NCBI GenBank assembly: GCA_030596405.1
Contig: JAUVKB010000074.1
Span: 1 to 9,943, forward strand
DNA: 9,943 bases
Source: Deltaproteobacteria bacterium
GTDB taxonomy: Bacteria; Desulfobacterota; Desulfobacteria; Desulfobacterales; JAUVKB01
Direction: 5' to 3'
In this document: positions 1 through 7,291 of the stretch, piece after piece
Position numbering within the stretch: position 1 is the first letter of the stretch
Layout of the letters: each line of letters opens with the position of its first letter
Notes under the pieces: generated by a model
Told to the model about the DNA's origin: nothing
Database searches by the model: none
The model's input: the letters and a program-made list of their open reading frames with translations, nothing else
Program-made: the position numbers and the translations under genes

Positions 1-1
1 A

Positions 2-2005
2 GATATAGAAGATATAGAATTTGTCAACTCGCTTCCAGGCTTTGCGCCTTATGTCAGAGGGCCGAAAGCCACCATGTATGCCGGAAGGCCATGGACCATC
101 CGTCAGTATGCCGGTTTTTCAACGGCAAAGGAATCCAATGCTTTTTACAGAAAAAATCTTGCCGCCGGTCAGAAAGGCCTTTCCATAGCTTTCGATCTTG
201 CAACACACAGAGGGTATGATTCAAATCATCCCAGGGTTGTCGGTGATATCGGCAAGGCCGGTGTTGCCGTTGATTCCGTGGAGGACATGAAAATACTTTT
301 TGACCGGATTCCGCTCGATCAAATGTCTGTTTCCATGACAATGAACGGCGCTGTATTGCCGGTTCTTGCAAGTTATATCGTAGCCGCTGAAGAACAGGGG
401 GTAACCCATGAAAAACTTTCAGGCACGATACAAAACGACATCTTAAAAGAATACCTGACGAGAAATACCTATATATATCCTCCCGAATCTTCAATGAGGA
501 TAGTTTCCGATATTATCGGATACTGTTCCAACAACATGCCGAAATACAATACCGTGAGTATAAGCGGCTACCATATGATGGAGGCGGGAGCTAATTCCGT
601 CCTTCAAACCGCGTTTACATTGGCCGATGGACTTGAGTATGTAAAAGCTGCGCTTGCAGCCGGCCTGGATATCGACAAGTTTGCGCCTCGTTTGTCGTTT
701 TTTTTCGGCATTGGAATGAACTTTTTTATGGATATAGCTATGTTAAGGGCGGCCAGGTTTCTGTGGCATGACATTGTCAGTCAATTCAATCCAAAAAATG
801 CCAAATCTCTCATGTTGAGGACACATTGCCAGACGTCTGGTTGGAGTTTGACACAGCAGGATCCCTACAACAATATTATCCGCACTACTCTTGAATGCAT
901 GTCGGCGGTCCTGGGCGGAACCCAGTCGCTTCACACAAACTCTTTTGATGAGGCTATCGGTCTTCCCACCAATTTTTCAGCAAGAATCGCCAGAAATACC
1001 CAGATCCTTGTCCAGGAAGAATCCCAGATTTGTCATGTGGTTGATCCGCTTGGCGGCTCTTATTATGTTGAGTCTTTGACGAACGGGATCGTCCAGGAGG
1101 CAAAAAAGATCATAAAAGAGGTCGAAGAACTGGGCGGAATGGCCAAGGCCATTGAATCGGGGATGCCGAAAATGAGAATCGAAGAATCCGCAGCCAGGAA
1201 ACAGGCCCGGATAGACCAGGGTAAAGACGTTATCGTAGGCGTTAATAAGTATAAAATTGAAGAAGACAGCGTTATTGATGTTCTTGAAATTTCCGATGCT
1301 GTTCGTGAGGAGCAGGTTGCAAAACTCAAAGAGATCAAGGCAAAACGGAATGATTCAGACGTTAAAAAGGCTCTTGAGGCCATTGTCAACTGTGCGGAAT
1401 CAGGGGGGAATCTGCTGGAAACATGTGTTCCGGCTGCAAGAGCCAGGGTGACGGTAGGAGAAATTTCAGATGCCCTGGAAAAGGTTTTTGGACGGTATGT
1501 GGCAACAAGCCAATGCATATCGGGCGCATATTCCTCAGAGTACGGCGGCAGCGAAGTTATTGATTCCATAAGAAAAAGGACTGACGATTTTTTTGAAAAG
1601 GAAGGAAGAAGACCAAGGATGCTTGTGACCAAGATGGGCCAGGATGGTCATGACCGTGGTATCAAGGTGATAGCCACAGCCTATGCGGATCTTGGATTTG
1701 ACGTGGATATAAGCCCCATGTTTCAGACTCCGGAGGAAGCCGCTCAAATGGCTGTTGAAAACGATGTTCATGTGGTCGGCTCGTCGAGTCTGGCCGCGGG
1801 GCACAAAACTCTGGTGCCACAGTTGATAAAGGCCCTTAAAGAAAAAGGCGGCGAGGATATTTTAGTCGTTGTCGGCGGGGTTATTCCTCCGAAAGACTAT
1901 GATTTTCTTTATGACTCAGGAGCAGTGGCGATATTCGGCCCTGGAACCGCTGTAACCGATTCCGCCAACCAGGTGCTTAACGTGCTTGAACAGAAGATAA
2001 AATGA
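2..2005 (+). CDS. Methylmalonyl-CoA mutase, B12-dependent, 5'-truncated by window edge
   Basis: The enzyme interconverts succinyl-CoA and (R)-methylmalonyl-CoA using adenosylcobalamin in the cytoplasm. The reading frame is open from base 2, and residues before the first ATG (74) already match the family (LPGFAPYVRGP at 32-64), so that ATG is internal. By comparison with E. coli ScpA as remembered, about 40 N-terminal residues are missing. 667 residues are visible. Substrate-pocket motifs are present: RGPKATMY (56-79; Arg and Tyr equivalent to R82 and Y89 of the Propionibacterium enzyme), APRLSFF, and RTHCQTSGWSL with the active-site His. The Tyr and Arg argue for methylmalonyl-CoA over isobutyryl-CoA mutase. 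The C-terminal B12 domain (about 1615-2000) carries DGHDRG with the cobalt-ligating His, then SSLAAGH and GGVIPPKDY. Catalytic and B12 domains are on one chain. It overlaps meaB by 4 nt, so the two are translationally coupled. Confidence 0.97.
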   Translation, partial: DIEDIEFVNSLPGFAPYVRGPKATMYAGRPWTIRQYAGFSTAKESNAFYRKNLAAGQKGLSIAFDLATHRGYDSNHPRVVGDIGKAGVAVDSVEDMKILFDRIPLDQMSVSMTMNGAVLPVLASYIVAAEEQGVTHEKLSGTIQNDILKEYLTRNTYIYPPESSMRIVSDIIGYCSNNMPKYNTVSISGYHMMEAGANSVLQTAFTLADGLEYVKAALAAGLDIDKFAPRLSFFFGIGMNFFMDIAMLRAARFLWHDIVSQFNPKNAKSLMLRTHCQTSGWSLTQQDPYNNIIRTTLECMSAVLGGTQSLHTNSFDEAIGLPTNFSARIARNTQILVQEESQICHVVDPLGGSYYVESLTNGIVQEAKKIIKEVEELGGMAKAIESGMPKMRIEESAARKQARIDQGKDVIVGVNKYKIEEDSVIDVLEISDAVREEQVAKLKEIKAKRNDSDVKKALEAIVNCAESGGNLLETCVPAARARVTVGEISDALEKVFGRYVATSQCISGAYSSEYGGSEVIDSIRKRTDDFFEKEGRRPRMLVTKMGQDGHDRGIKVIATAYADLGFDVDISPMFQTPEEAAQMAVENDVHVVGSSSLAAGHKTLVPQLIKALKEKGGEDILVVVGGVIPPKDYDFLYDSGAVAIFGPGTAVTDSANQVLNVLEQKIK

Positions 2006-2988
2006 TTCCCGGTGAAATTCAGGACTACGTCCAGGGTGTTGTTGAGGGGAACAGGCGCATCCTGTCAAAAACCATTACCCTGATTGAAAGCTCGCTCCCT
2101 TCACATCAGGCCATGGCGCGCAGCATTGTCGACCGTCTGCTCCCTTGTACGGGAAAGGCGGTCCGCCTTGGAATAACAGGGGTGCCGGGAGTAGGGAAAA
2201 GCACCTTTGTTGAGAGTCTCGGCATGCGTCTTGTTCAAAAAGGGTGCCGTGTCGCAGTCCTTGCCGTTGATCCCAGCAGCAAACGGAGCGGCGGAAGCAT
2301 ACTGGCCGACAAAACACGCATGGAAAGGCTGTCTGTTGAAAAAAAGGCGTTTATCCGGCCGTCTCCTTCAGGCGGCACCCTGGGAGGCGTTGCAAGAAAA
2401 ACCAGGGAGACAATGCTTGTTTGCGAAGCCGCAGGTTTTGATGTTCTGATCGTTGAAACAGTAGGCGTGGGCCAGTCTGAAACTACTGTGGCTTCCATGG
2501 TCGATTTTTTTCTGGTATTGATGCTGGCCGGCGCCGGGGATGAACTTCAGGGGATTAAAAAAGGGATTCTAGAGTTTGCAGATGCCATCGCCGTTAACAA
2601 GGCGGACGGCGATAATATTGAAAAAGCAAAAACGGCTCGAAAGGATTATGAAACAGCCCTGCACTTTTTAAACCCCTCATCCCCAACCTGGACGCCGCCT
2701 GTGCTTATATGCAGCGCCTTGAATACGACCGGCATAGATGAGATATGGGAAATTGTTTTAGGGCACAGAAAAAAGCTTGCCGTTACCGGAGAGCTGGAGG
2801 ACAAACGAAAAAAACAGGCTCTTGACTGGATGTGGTCTCTAGTTGAAGAAGGGCTCAAAGAACATTTTTATAATAATCCAAATGTTAAAAAATTGCTTCC
2901 AAAACTTGCAAAGGAGGTGCGGGAAGGCATAACTGCGCCCACACTTGCGGCATACAAGCTGCTTTTTTTTCTTGACAATAATTGCTAA
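2002..2988 (+). CDS. meaB: MeaB/ArgK-type GTPase, methylmalonyl-CoA mutase chaperone
   Basis: This G3E-family P-loop GTPase (328 aa, normal length) binds methylmalonyl-CoA mutase, gates cofactor loading and protects or reactivates the enzyme; that role is known from the family. Visible motifs: Walker A GVPGVGKS (residues 60-67), a DPSSKRSGGS stretch (90-99) typical of MeaB, ETVGVGQSE (152-160, switch region) and the base-specificity motif NKAD (199-202). The C-terminal part (about 260-328) is the helical dimerisation extension. The ATG at 2002 overlaps the mutase stop (ATGA, 2002-2005), so translation is coupled and the pairing with the mutase is firm. Older annotations call such proteins LAO/AO transport ATPase ArgK; the location makes the mutase chaperone role far more likely. 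Confidence 0.95.
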   Translation: MIPGEIQDYVQGVVEGNRRILSKTITLIESSLPSHQAMARSIVDRLLPCTGKAVRLGITGVPGVGKSTFVESLGMRLVQKGCRVAVLAVDPSSKRSGGSILADKTRMERLSVEKKAFIRPSPSGGTLGGVARKTRETMLVCEAAGFDVLIVETVGVGQSETTVASMVDFFLVLMLAGAGDELQGIKKGILEFADAIAVNKADGDNIEKAKTARKDYETALHFLNPSSPTWTPPVLICSALNTTGIDEIWEIVLGHRKKLAVTGELEDKRKKQALDWMWSLVEEGLKEHFYNNPNVKKLLPKLAKEVREGITAPTLAAYKLLFFLDNNC

Positions 2989-3105
2989 GTAGCAGAAAAC
3001 TAAAATTTATATTTTAAAAATTTTCCTTATAATTAAAAAATGGGTAATATTTAATATTTGCAAATTGGTTTTATAAATTTGGCCGTTTAGATGTGAAAGG
3101 AATTA

Positions 3106-4662
3106 ATGATGGGTCTCGTAGAAGATAAAATCAAGGATTTAAAGAACCGTGAAGAAAAGATTCTCACAATGGGTGGCGAAAAAGCTGTTGCAAAACACCA
3201 TGAGAAGGGGAAGTTGACTGCCCGTGAAAGACTGAATTGTCTTTTTGATCCGAAAACTTTTCGGGAAATCGATATGTTTGTTACGCACCGGTGCGTAAAT
3301 TTCGGTATGGAAAAAGTTGACATCCCGGCCGACGGGGTAGTCACGGGACACGGTCTTGTAGAGGGCAGGCCTGTTTTTGCTTATTCCCAGGATTTTACCT
3401 CCAGAGCCGGCAGCCTTGGTGAAATGCATGCAAAAAAGATCTGTAAGGCGATGGATCTTGCGCTAAAAGCCGGTGTCCCTTTTGTCGGCATTAACGATTC
3501 CGGGGGAGCCAGGATACAGGAAGGTGTTGACGCTCTTTCCGGATACGGCCAGATTTTCTTCCGCAATTCAAATTCTTCCGGTGTTATTCCGCAAATTTCA
3601 GCGATTATGGGCCCGACAGCCGGGGGCGCGGTTTATTCACCCGCAATGACCGACTGGGTCTTTATGGTAAAAAAGAGCAGTTACATGTTTATTACCGGTC
3701 CTGAGGTTATCAAGTCGGTAACAGGGGAAAATATAAACTTCGAGGACCTTGGCGGGGCCATGACTCACAATACAAAGAGCGGGGTTGCGCACTTTGCGTG
3801 TGAGAGTGATGAAGACGCCATCAATCAGATTAAAAAACTTTTGTCGTATCTGCCTTCAAACAATATGGAAGACCCTCCCGTTATTGATACGGGAGACAGC
3901 CCCCGGCGTACAGACCCGACTCTTAATACCATCATTCCGGACCAGCCGAACAAATCATATAACATGAAGGATGTTATCCGTTCCATTGTTGATAACGGAG
4001 ATTTTTTTGAGCCCCATAAGTATTATGCAGCTAATATGATAATCTGTTTTGCAAGACTCGGGGGAAGGGCTGTAGGTATTATAGCGAATCAGCCCAAGGT
4101 GCTTGCAGGTTGTCTCGATATCGACGCTTCGGACAAGGCCACCAGGTTTATACGGTTTTGTGACGCTTTTAACATCCCCCTTCTCACCATAGCGGATGTG
4201 CCGGGCTACCTGCCGGGAAGCCAGCAGGAATGGGGAGGGATCATCCGTCACGGCGCAAAGCTTCTTTGGAGTTATTCAGAGGCAACGGTTCCTAAATTGC
4301 TTTTAGTTACCCGTAAGGATTACGGAGGATCTTATCTTGCGATGTGCTCAAAAGATCTGGGCGCCGACATGGCTTTTGCCTGGCCTAGCGCTGAAATCGC
4401 CGTCATGGGCGCTTCAGGCGCGGCCAATGTTATCCACAGAAAAGAGATTAATGCGGCTGATGATCCGGTTGCAAAGCGGAAGGAAAAAATCAGTGAATAT
4501 GAGGAGCTCTTTTCTAATCCGTATTGCGCTGCAAACAGAGGCTATATCGATGCCGTAATCGTGCCGGGTGATACACGGCCCCGCCTGATCGATGCCCTGG
4601 AGATAATGTGCGGCAAGCGGGAAACCAGGCCCCAGAAGAAGCACGGGAATATTCCATTATAA
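3106..4662 (+). CDS. mmdA: Methylmalonyl-CoA carboxyltransferase, 12S/MmdA type
   Basis: This acyl-CoA carboxyltransferase (518 aa, crotonase fold twice) moves a carboxyl group between methylmalonyl-CoA/propionyl-CoA and biotin on a carrier protein. The N-terminal half has NDSGGARIQEG (130-140) and GPTAGGAVYSPA (169-180), the acyl-CoA oxyanion-hole region. The C-terminal half has ADVPGYLPGSQQEWGGIIRHG (363-383), the biotin side. TRKDYGGSYLAMCSKDLGAD (402-421) and the end KRETRPQKKHGNIPL resemble the Propionibacterium transcarboxylase 12S subunit more than propionyl-CoA carboxylase beta, which usually has Asp where Leu411 lies. The start is either ATG 3106 or the adjacent ATG 3109; AAAGGA at 3096-3101 lies 4 nt from the first and 7 nt from the second, so 3109 is slightly better placed. 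A 117-nt AT-rich gap separates it from meaB, while the next small gene follows after 14 nt. Alternatives are a sodium-pump methylmalonyl-CoA decarboxylase alpha subunit or PccB. Confidence 0.92.
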   Translation: MMGLVEDKIKDLKNREEKILTMGGEKAVAKHHEKGKLTARERLNCLFDPKTFREIDMFVTHRCVNFGMEKVDIPADGVVTGHGLVEGRPVFAYSQDFTSRAGSLGEMHAKKICKAMDLALKAGVPFVGINDSGGARIQEGVDALSGYGQIFFRNSNSSGVIPQISAIMGPTAGGAVYSPAMTDWVFMVKKSSYMFITGPEVIKSVTGENINFEDLGGAMTHNTKSGVAHFACESDEDAINQIKKLLSYLPSNNMEDPPVIDTGDSPRRTDPTLNTIIPDQPNKSYNMKDVIRSIVDNGDFFEPHKYYAANMIICFARLGGRAVGIIANQPKVLAGCLDIDASDKATRFIRFCDAFNIPLLTIADVPGYLPGSQQEWGGIIRHGAKLLWSYSEATVPKLLLVTRKDYGGSYLAMCSKDLGADMAFAWPSAEIAVMGASGAANVIHRKEINAADDPVAKRKEKISEYEELFSNPYCAANRGYIDAVIVPGDTRPRLIDALEIMCGKRETRPQKKHGNIPL

Positions 4663-4676
4663 TTTTAGGAGATCAA

Positions 4677-4886
4677 ATGGATAACAAGAAAAAGGTTCTT
4701 GCCGCTATTTCAGCGGTAATGACTTATATCAAGACGGCAGAAGAAGCTGCTTCTATGCAGGCCGCTGCGTATAATAATACGGCTGGTTCGGCCCCCCCGT
4801 TTAAACTATGGGGTATCAGCAGCCGTATGGACATAATGCAAAGGCGCAGTCTAATGCAGATGAAAGCTTTTTATAAAAAGTCATAA
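4677..4886 (+). CDS. Small protein resembling the C-terminal tail of transcarboxylase 12S subunit
   Basis: A 69-residue soluble protein with no signal peptide or membrane segment. The start is ATG 4677, with AGGAG at 4667-4671 five nt upstream; longer in-frame extensions run into mmdA and lack a ribosome site. Two blocks are visible: an N-terminal amphipathic helix KKVLAAISAVMTYIK (residues 4-18) and a C-terminal block FKLWGISSRMDIMQRRSLMQ (42-61), joined by an Ala/Asn/Gly-rich linker. From memory, the Propionibacterium 12S subunit ends in an extension of the same form (VLTAISAAVAAYLG, then a linker, then NWVREGRRALQN). Similar small open reading frames follow mmdA-like genes in other anaerobes. 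I infer that it is a carboxyltransferase accessory subunit helping assembly with the 5S/biotin component. A relation to OadG-type gamma subunits is less likely because the transmembrane helix is missing. Confidence 0.75.
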   Translation: MDNKKKVLAAISAVMTYIKTAEEAASMQAAAYNNTAGSAPPFKLWGISSRMDIMQRRSLMQMKAFYKKS

Positions 4887-4914
4887 AAACATTTTTTAAG
4901 GGGAGAGCCATAAC

Positions 4915-6909
4915 ATGAGCGACCACAATCAGTTAAAAATAACCTCGATGGATTATAGAAAGGACAGGCCAAAAGCCGAAAATCCTCTTAAGGTCATGGA
5001 TTTGACTCTTAGAGACGGTCATCAGTCGCTTTTTGCCACAAGGGGACGCACCGAAGACATGATTCCTGTTGCCGAACAGATGGATGAAATAGGATTTTGG
5101 GCATTGGAAACATGGGGAGGCGCAACCTTTGATACCATGCATCGTTTTTTAAACGAAGACCCATGGGAAAGGATCAGGACATTAAAACGATATGCCAAAA
5201 AAACACCGTTTTCCATGCTGCTTAGAGCACAAAACCTGGTAGGATACAGAAATTATGCCGATGATGTTGCACGTGCGTTTGTCGATAGAGCCGCTGCAAA
5301 CGGCATGGATATATTCAGGACGTTTGACGCGCTTAACGATTATCGGAATTTTGAAACGGTTGTTAAGGTAATAAAGGAATGTGGAAAACACTTTCAGGGC
5401 TGTATATGTTATACAATGACGGAACCGCGGCTTGGCGGAGATGTTTATAATCTTGATTACTATGTTAAAAAGGGAAAAGATCTGGAAAATATGGGGGCTG
5501 ATACGATTTGCTTAAAAGATATGGCGGGCCTGGCTGCTCCTTATGATGCCTACGCCATTATCAAGGCGTTAAAAAAGGTGGTCTCTATCCCGATCCATCT
5601 GCACAGCCATTTTACTTCCGGTATGGCGCCGATGACGCAATTAAAGGCGGTGGAAGCAGGTGTGGACATTGTTGATACCTGCATGTCGCCTTATGCTTAC
5701 CGCACGTCGCATTCTGCAATTGAACCGCTTGTAATGACGCTTCTTGGAACAAACAGAGACACGGGTTTTGATATAAAGGCTATGGCAGCCATAAACGAAA
5801 TCCTGGAAAGAGACATTATCCCTAAATATCGTCATCTGCTTAATGAAACAAAGCTTTCTATTATCGATATCAATGTCCTTCTTCACCAGACTCCCGGCGG
5901 CATGCTTTCCAATCTGGTTAATCAATTAAGAGAAATGGATGCTCTTGATAAAATTGACCAGGTTTATGCTGAACTTCCCAGGGTCAGAAAAGAGCTTGGA
6001 CAAATTCCGCTTGTTACACCTACAAGCCAGATTGTAGGCATTCAGACCGTCAACAATGTTTTGTTTGACGATGAAAAAGAACGGTATAAGATGATTACCG
6101 GCCAGGTAAAAGATTTATGTTACGGTTTATATGGAAAAACAGCCGTCCCTATTGATGCCGCGGTTCAGAAAAAAGCCCTTAAGGGATACCCCAGAGGAGA
6201 AGACCCGATTACCTGCAGGCCTGCTGAAGTTTTAGAACCTGAACTCGAAAAGGCCAAAGAAGATGTCAAGGGTCTTGCGGTTGACCTGGATGATGAACTT
6301 ATTTATGCAATCTATCCTGTTACCGGAAAACGGTTTTTAAAGTGGAAATACGGAAAGGAAGAGCCACCGGCGGAAGTTAAGGCAAAGACACTGGAAGAGG
6401 CTAAAGCAGAACAGGAGCTTATTGAAAAAGCCAAGGCAGGAAAACTGGTTGAAAAAGATGAAAAAAAGGTTCCTTTAAAAGGTGATGATCTTCGCGAATT
6501 CAAAGTGTTTGTGGATGATGAATATTTTGAGGTCGGCGTAGAAGAAATCGGCGGCTCGCCAATGGTTAGCTATGTTCAGCAGCCTCCTGGCCAAATGCCG
6601 GCTCCTGTGCGTGTTCCGGCAGCGGCACCGGCCGCCAGCCCGGCACCGGCAGCTCCGCCTGAAAAACCAGCTCCTAAAGCAGTGGATGCAGCCGAGGGTA
6701 CGCCCCTTGCCGCACCGATGCCGGGCATGATTATTAGTTATCAGAAAAAGATAGGCGATTCGGTAAGCAAAGGTGAGACGCTGGTAATATTAGAGGCGAT
6801 GAAGATGGAAAATGCACTTCCGTCTCCAGCAGACGGCACCATCAAGGCAATCAATTTTAGCAGTGGAGATAACGTTGCTAAAGGCGACGTGCTTTGTGTG
6901 ATAGGATAA
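4915..6909 (+). CDS. 5S-type oxaloacetate/pyruvate carboxyltransferase with fused biotinyl domain
   Basis: A 664-aa protein that transfers carboxyl between biotin and pyruvate/oxaloacetate. Residues 25-300 form the HMG-CoA-lyase-like TIM barrel: LRDGHQSL (32-39, metal ligand D34), WGGATFD (67-73), CLKDM with the carboxylatable Lys K201, and HLHSH with metal ligands H230 and H232. The PYC/OADA conserved domain follows (to about 480; PGGMLSNL, PLVTPTSQIVG), then a charged stretch, a Pro/Ala linker (about 555-593) and a biotinyl domain (594-664) with EAMKMEN, biotin on K630. The Shine-Dalgarno AAGGGGAG (4898-4905) fits ATG 4915. By sequence alone it could be PycB of a two-subunit pyruvate carboxylase or OadA of a sodium pump. 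Placement directly after a 12S-like subunit, with no biotin carboxylase or membrane beta subunit in view, favours methylmalonyl-CoA:pyruvate transcarboxylase. Confidence 0.92.
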   Translation: MSDHNQLKITSMDYRKDRPKAENPLKVMDLTLRDGHQSLFATRGRTEDMIPVAEQMDEIGFWALETWGGATFDTMHRFLNEDPWERIRTLKRYAKKTPFSMLLRAQNLVGYRNYADDVARAFVDRAAANGMDIFRTFDALNDYRNFETVVKVIKECGKHFQGCICYTMTEPRLGGDVYNLDYYVKKGKDLENMGADTICLKDMAGLAAPYDAYAIIKALKKVVSIPIHLHSHFTSGMAPMTQLKAVEAGVDIVDTCMSPYAYRTSHSAIEPLVMTLLGTNRDTGFDIKAMAAINEILERDIIPKYRHLLNETKLSIIDINVLLHQTPGGMLSNLVNQLREMDALDKIDQVYAELPRVRKELGQIPLVTPTSQIVGIQTVNNVLFDDEKERYKMITGQVKDLCYGLYGKTAVPIDAAVQKKALKGYPRGEDPITCRPAEVLEPELEKAKEDVKGLAVDLDDELIYAIYPVTGKRFLKWKYGKEEPPAEVKAKTLEEAKAEQELIEKAKAGKLVEKDEKKVPLKGDDLREFKVFVDDEYFEVGVEEIGGSPMVSYVQQPPGQMPAPVRVPAAAPAASPAPAAPPEKPAPKAVDAAEGTPLAAPMPGMIISYQKKIGDSVSKGETLVILEAMKMENALPSPADGTIKAINFSSGDNVAKGDVLCVIG

Positions 6910-7110
6910 TTATTGTTATAGCCCTGCAATGTATTGATTGAAAATGAAATATAATTAACAAAAAAAGGAGAAGTGTTATGAACGATGTTGAAGGGACTCC
7001 GCTAATGGCTCCAATGCCCGGCACTATTATCAGTTATGAAAAGAATGTGGGGGACTCGGTAAGCGAAGGTGAGACGCTGGTAATATTAGAGGCGATGAAG
7101 ATGGAAAATG
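6760..7110 (+). repeat. Direct repeat within two biotinyl domains
   Basis: Bases 6760-6814 (end of the fused carboxyltransferase) and 7056-7110 (free biotinyl protein) match over 55 nt with a single difference (A6769 against G7065), including 45 nt without any change (6770-6814 and 7066-7110). The block encodes the residues around the biotin-lysine motif. Outside it the domains diverge at both base and residue level. The coordinates given span both copies. Confidence 0.95.
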
Positions 7111-7205
7111 AGCTTCCAGCGCCTGTAAGCGGCACTCTCAAAGCAATAAATTGCAGCGGCGGTGATTCCGTAGCCAAAAATGATGTGCTTTGTGTAATAG
7201 GGTAG
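6978..7205 (+). CDS. Free-standing biotinyl carrier protein (1.3S-like)
   Basis: A 75-residue protein made of little more than one biotinyl domain: APMPGTIISY (11-20), EAMKMEN with the biotinylated Lys K41, and a closing GDSVAKNDVLCVIG. Known carriers of this family usually have an N-terminal Pro/Ala linker; here only a five-residue lead is present. AAAGGAG at 6964-6970 places the start at ATG 6978. It is 56/71 identical to the C-terminal domain of the preceding carboxyltransferase and shares a 55-nt block with one mismatch, so it is a recent copy of, or is being converted by, that domain. I infer that it is a second carboxyl carrier for the 12S/5S pair, equivalent to the 1.3S subunit of propionibacterial transcarboxylase. 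It could instead serve another carboxylase elsewhere. It is the last gene of the + unit. Confidence 0.9.
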   Translation: MNDVEGTPLMAPMPGTIISYEKNVGDSVSEGETLVILEAMKMENELPAPVSGTLKAINCSGGDSVAKNDVLCVIG

Positions 7206-7220
7206 GTAATGCGAATTTGT

Positions 7221-7265
7221 ATAAAAAACTTTCATGCGGCTTTTTCCCCAAAAGTCGTATGAAAG
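7221..7265 (-). terminator. Rho-independent terminator of the phosphorylase gene, possibly bidirectional
   Basis: A 16-bp hairpin (7229-7244 pairing with 7250-7265, loop TCCCC) lies between the convergent genes. Read on -, it comes just after the phosphorylase stop and is followed by six U residues (complement of A7223-7228), a standard terminator layout. Two of the pairs are G-U on + and therefore A-C mismatches on -, so the stem is better formed in the + transcript, which lacks a U-run after it. It may thus stop - transcripts and also cap the 3' end of the biotinyl gene mRNA. Confidence 0.7.
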
Positions 7266-7291
7266 CAGTTAGTTATCCTCCCATGTATTTT

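Noticed and set aside
74..76. ATG 74 as the true start of the mutase
   Set aside because: The upstream frame is open to the window edge and encodes conserved family residues, and there is no ribosome site before 74.
1063..1632. Open frame of 189 codons on -
   Set aside because: It lies wholly inside the mutase gene, is Ser/Leu-rich as expected for an antisense shadow, and has no recognisable motif.
3028..3033. TATAAT as a promoter for mmdA in the AT-rich gap after meaB
   Set aside because: The gap is so AT-rich that such matches are expected by chance, and no fair -35 lies 16-18 nt upstream. An internal promoter remains possible.
2989..3105. AAAATTT...AAATTTT in the meaB-mmdA gap as a terminator
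   Set aside because: The stem would be made only of A-T pairs, with no GC core and no clear U-run, so termination is unlikely.
6950..6955. TATAAT as a separate promoter for the free biotinyl gene
   Set aside because: No -35 at proper spacing (CTGCAA is 20 nt away, TTGATT only 10); the short gap is compatible with readthrough.
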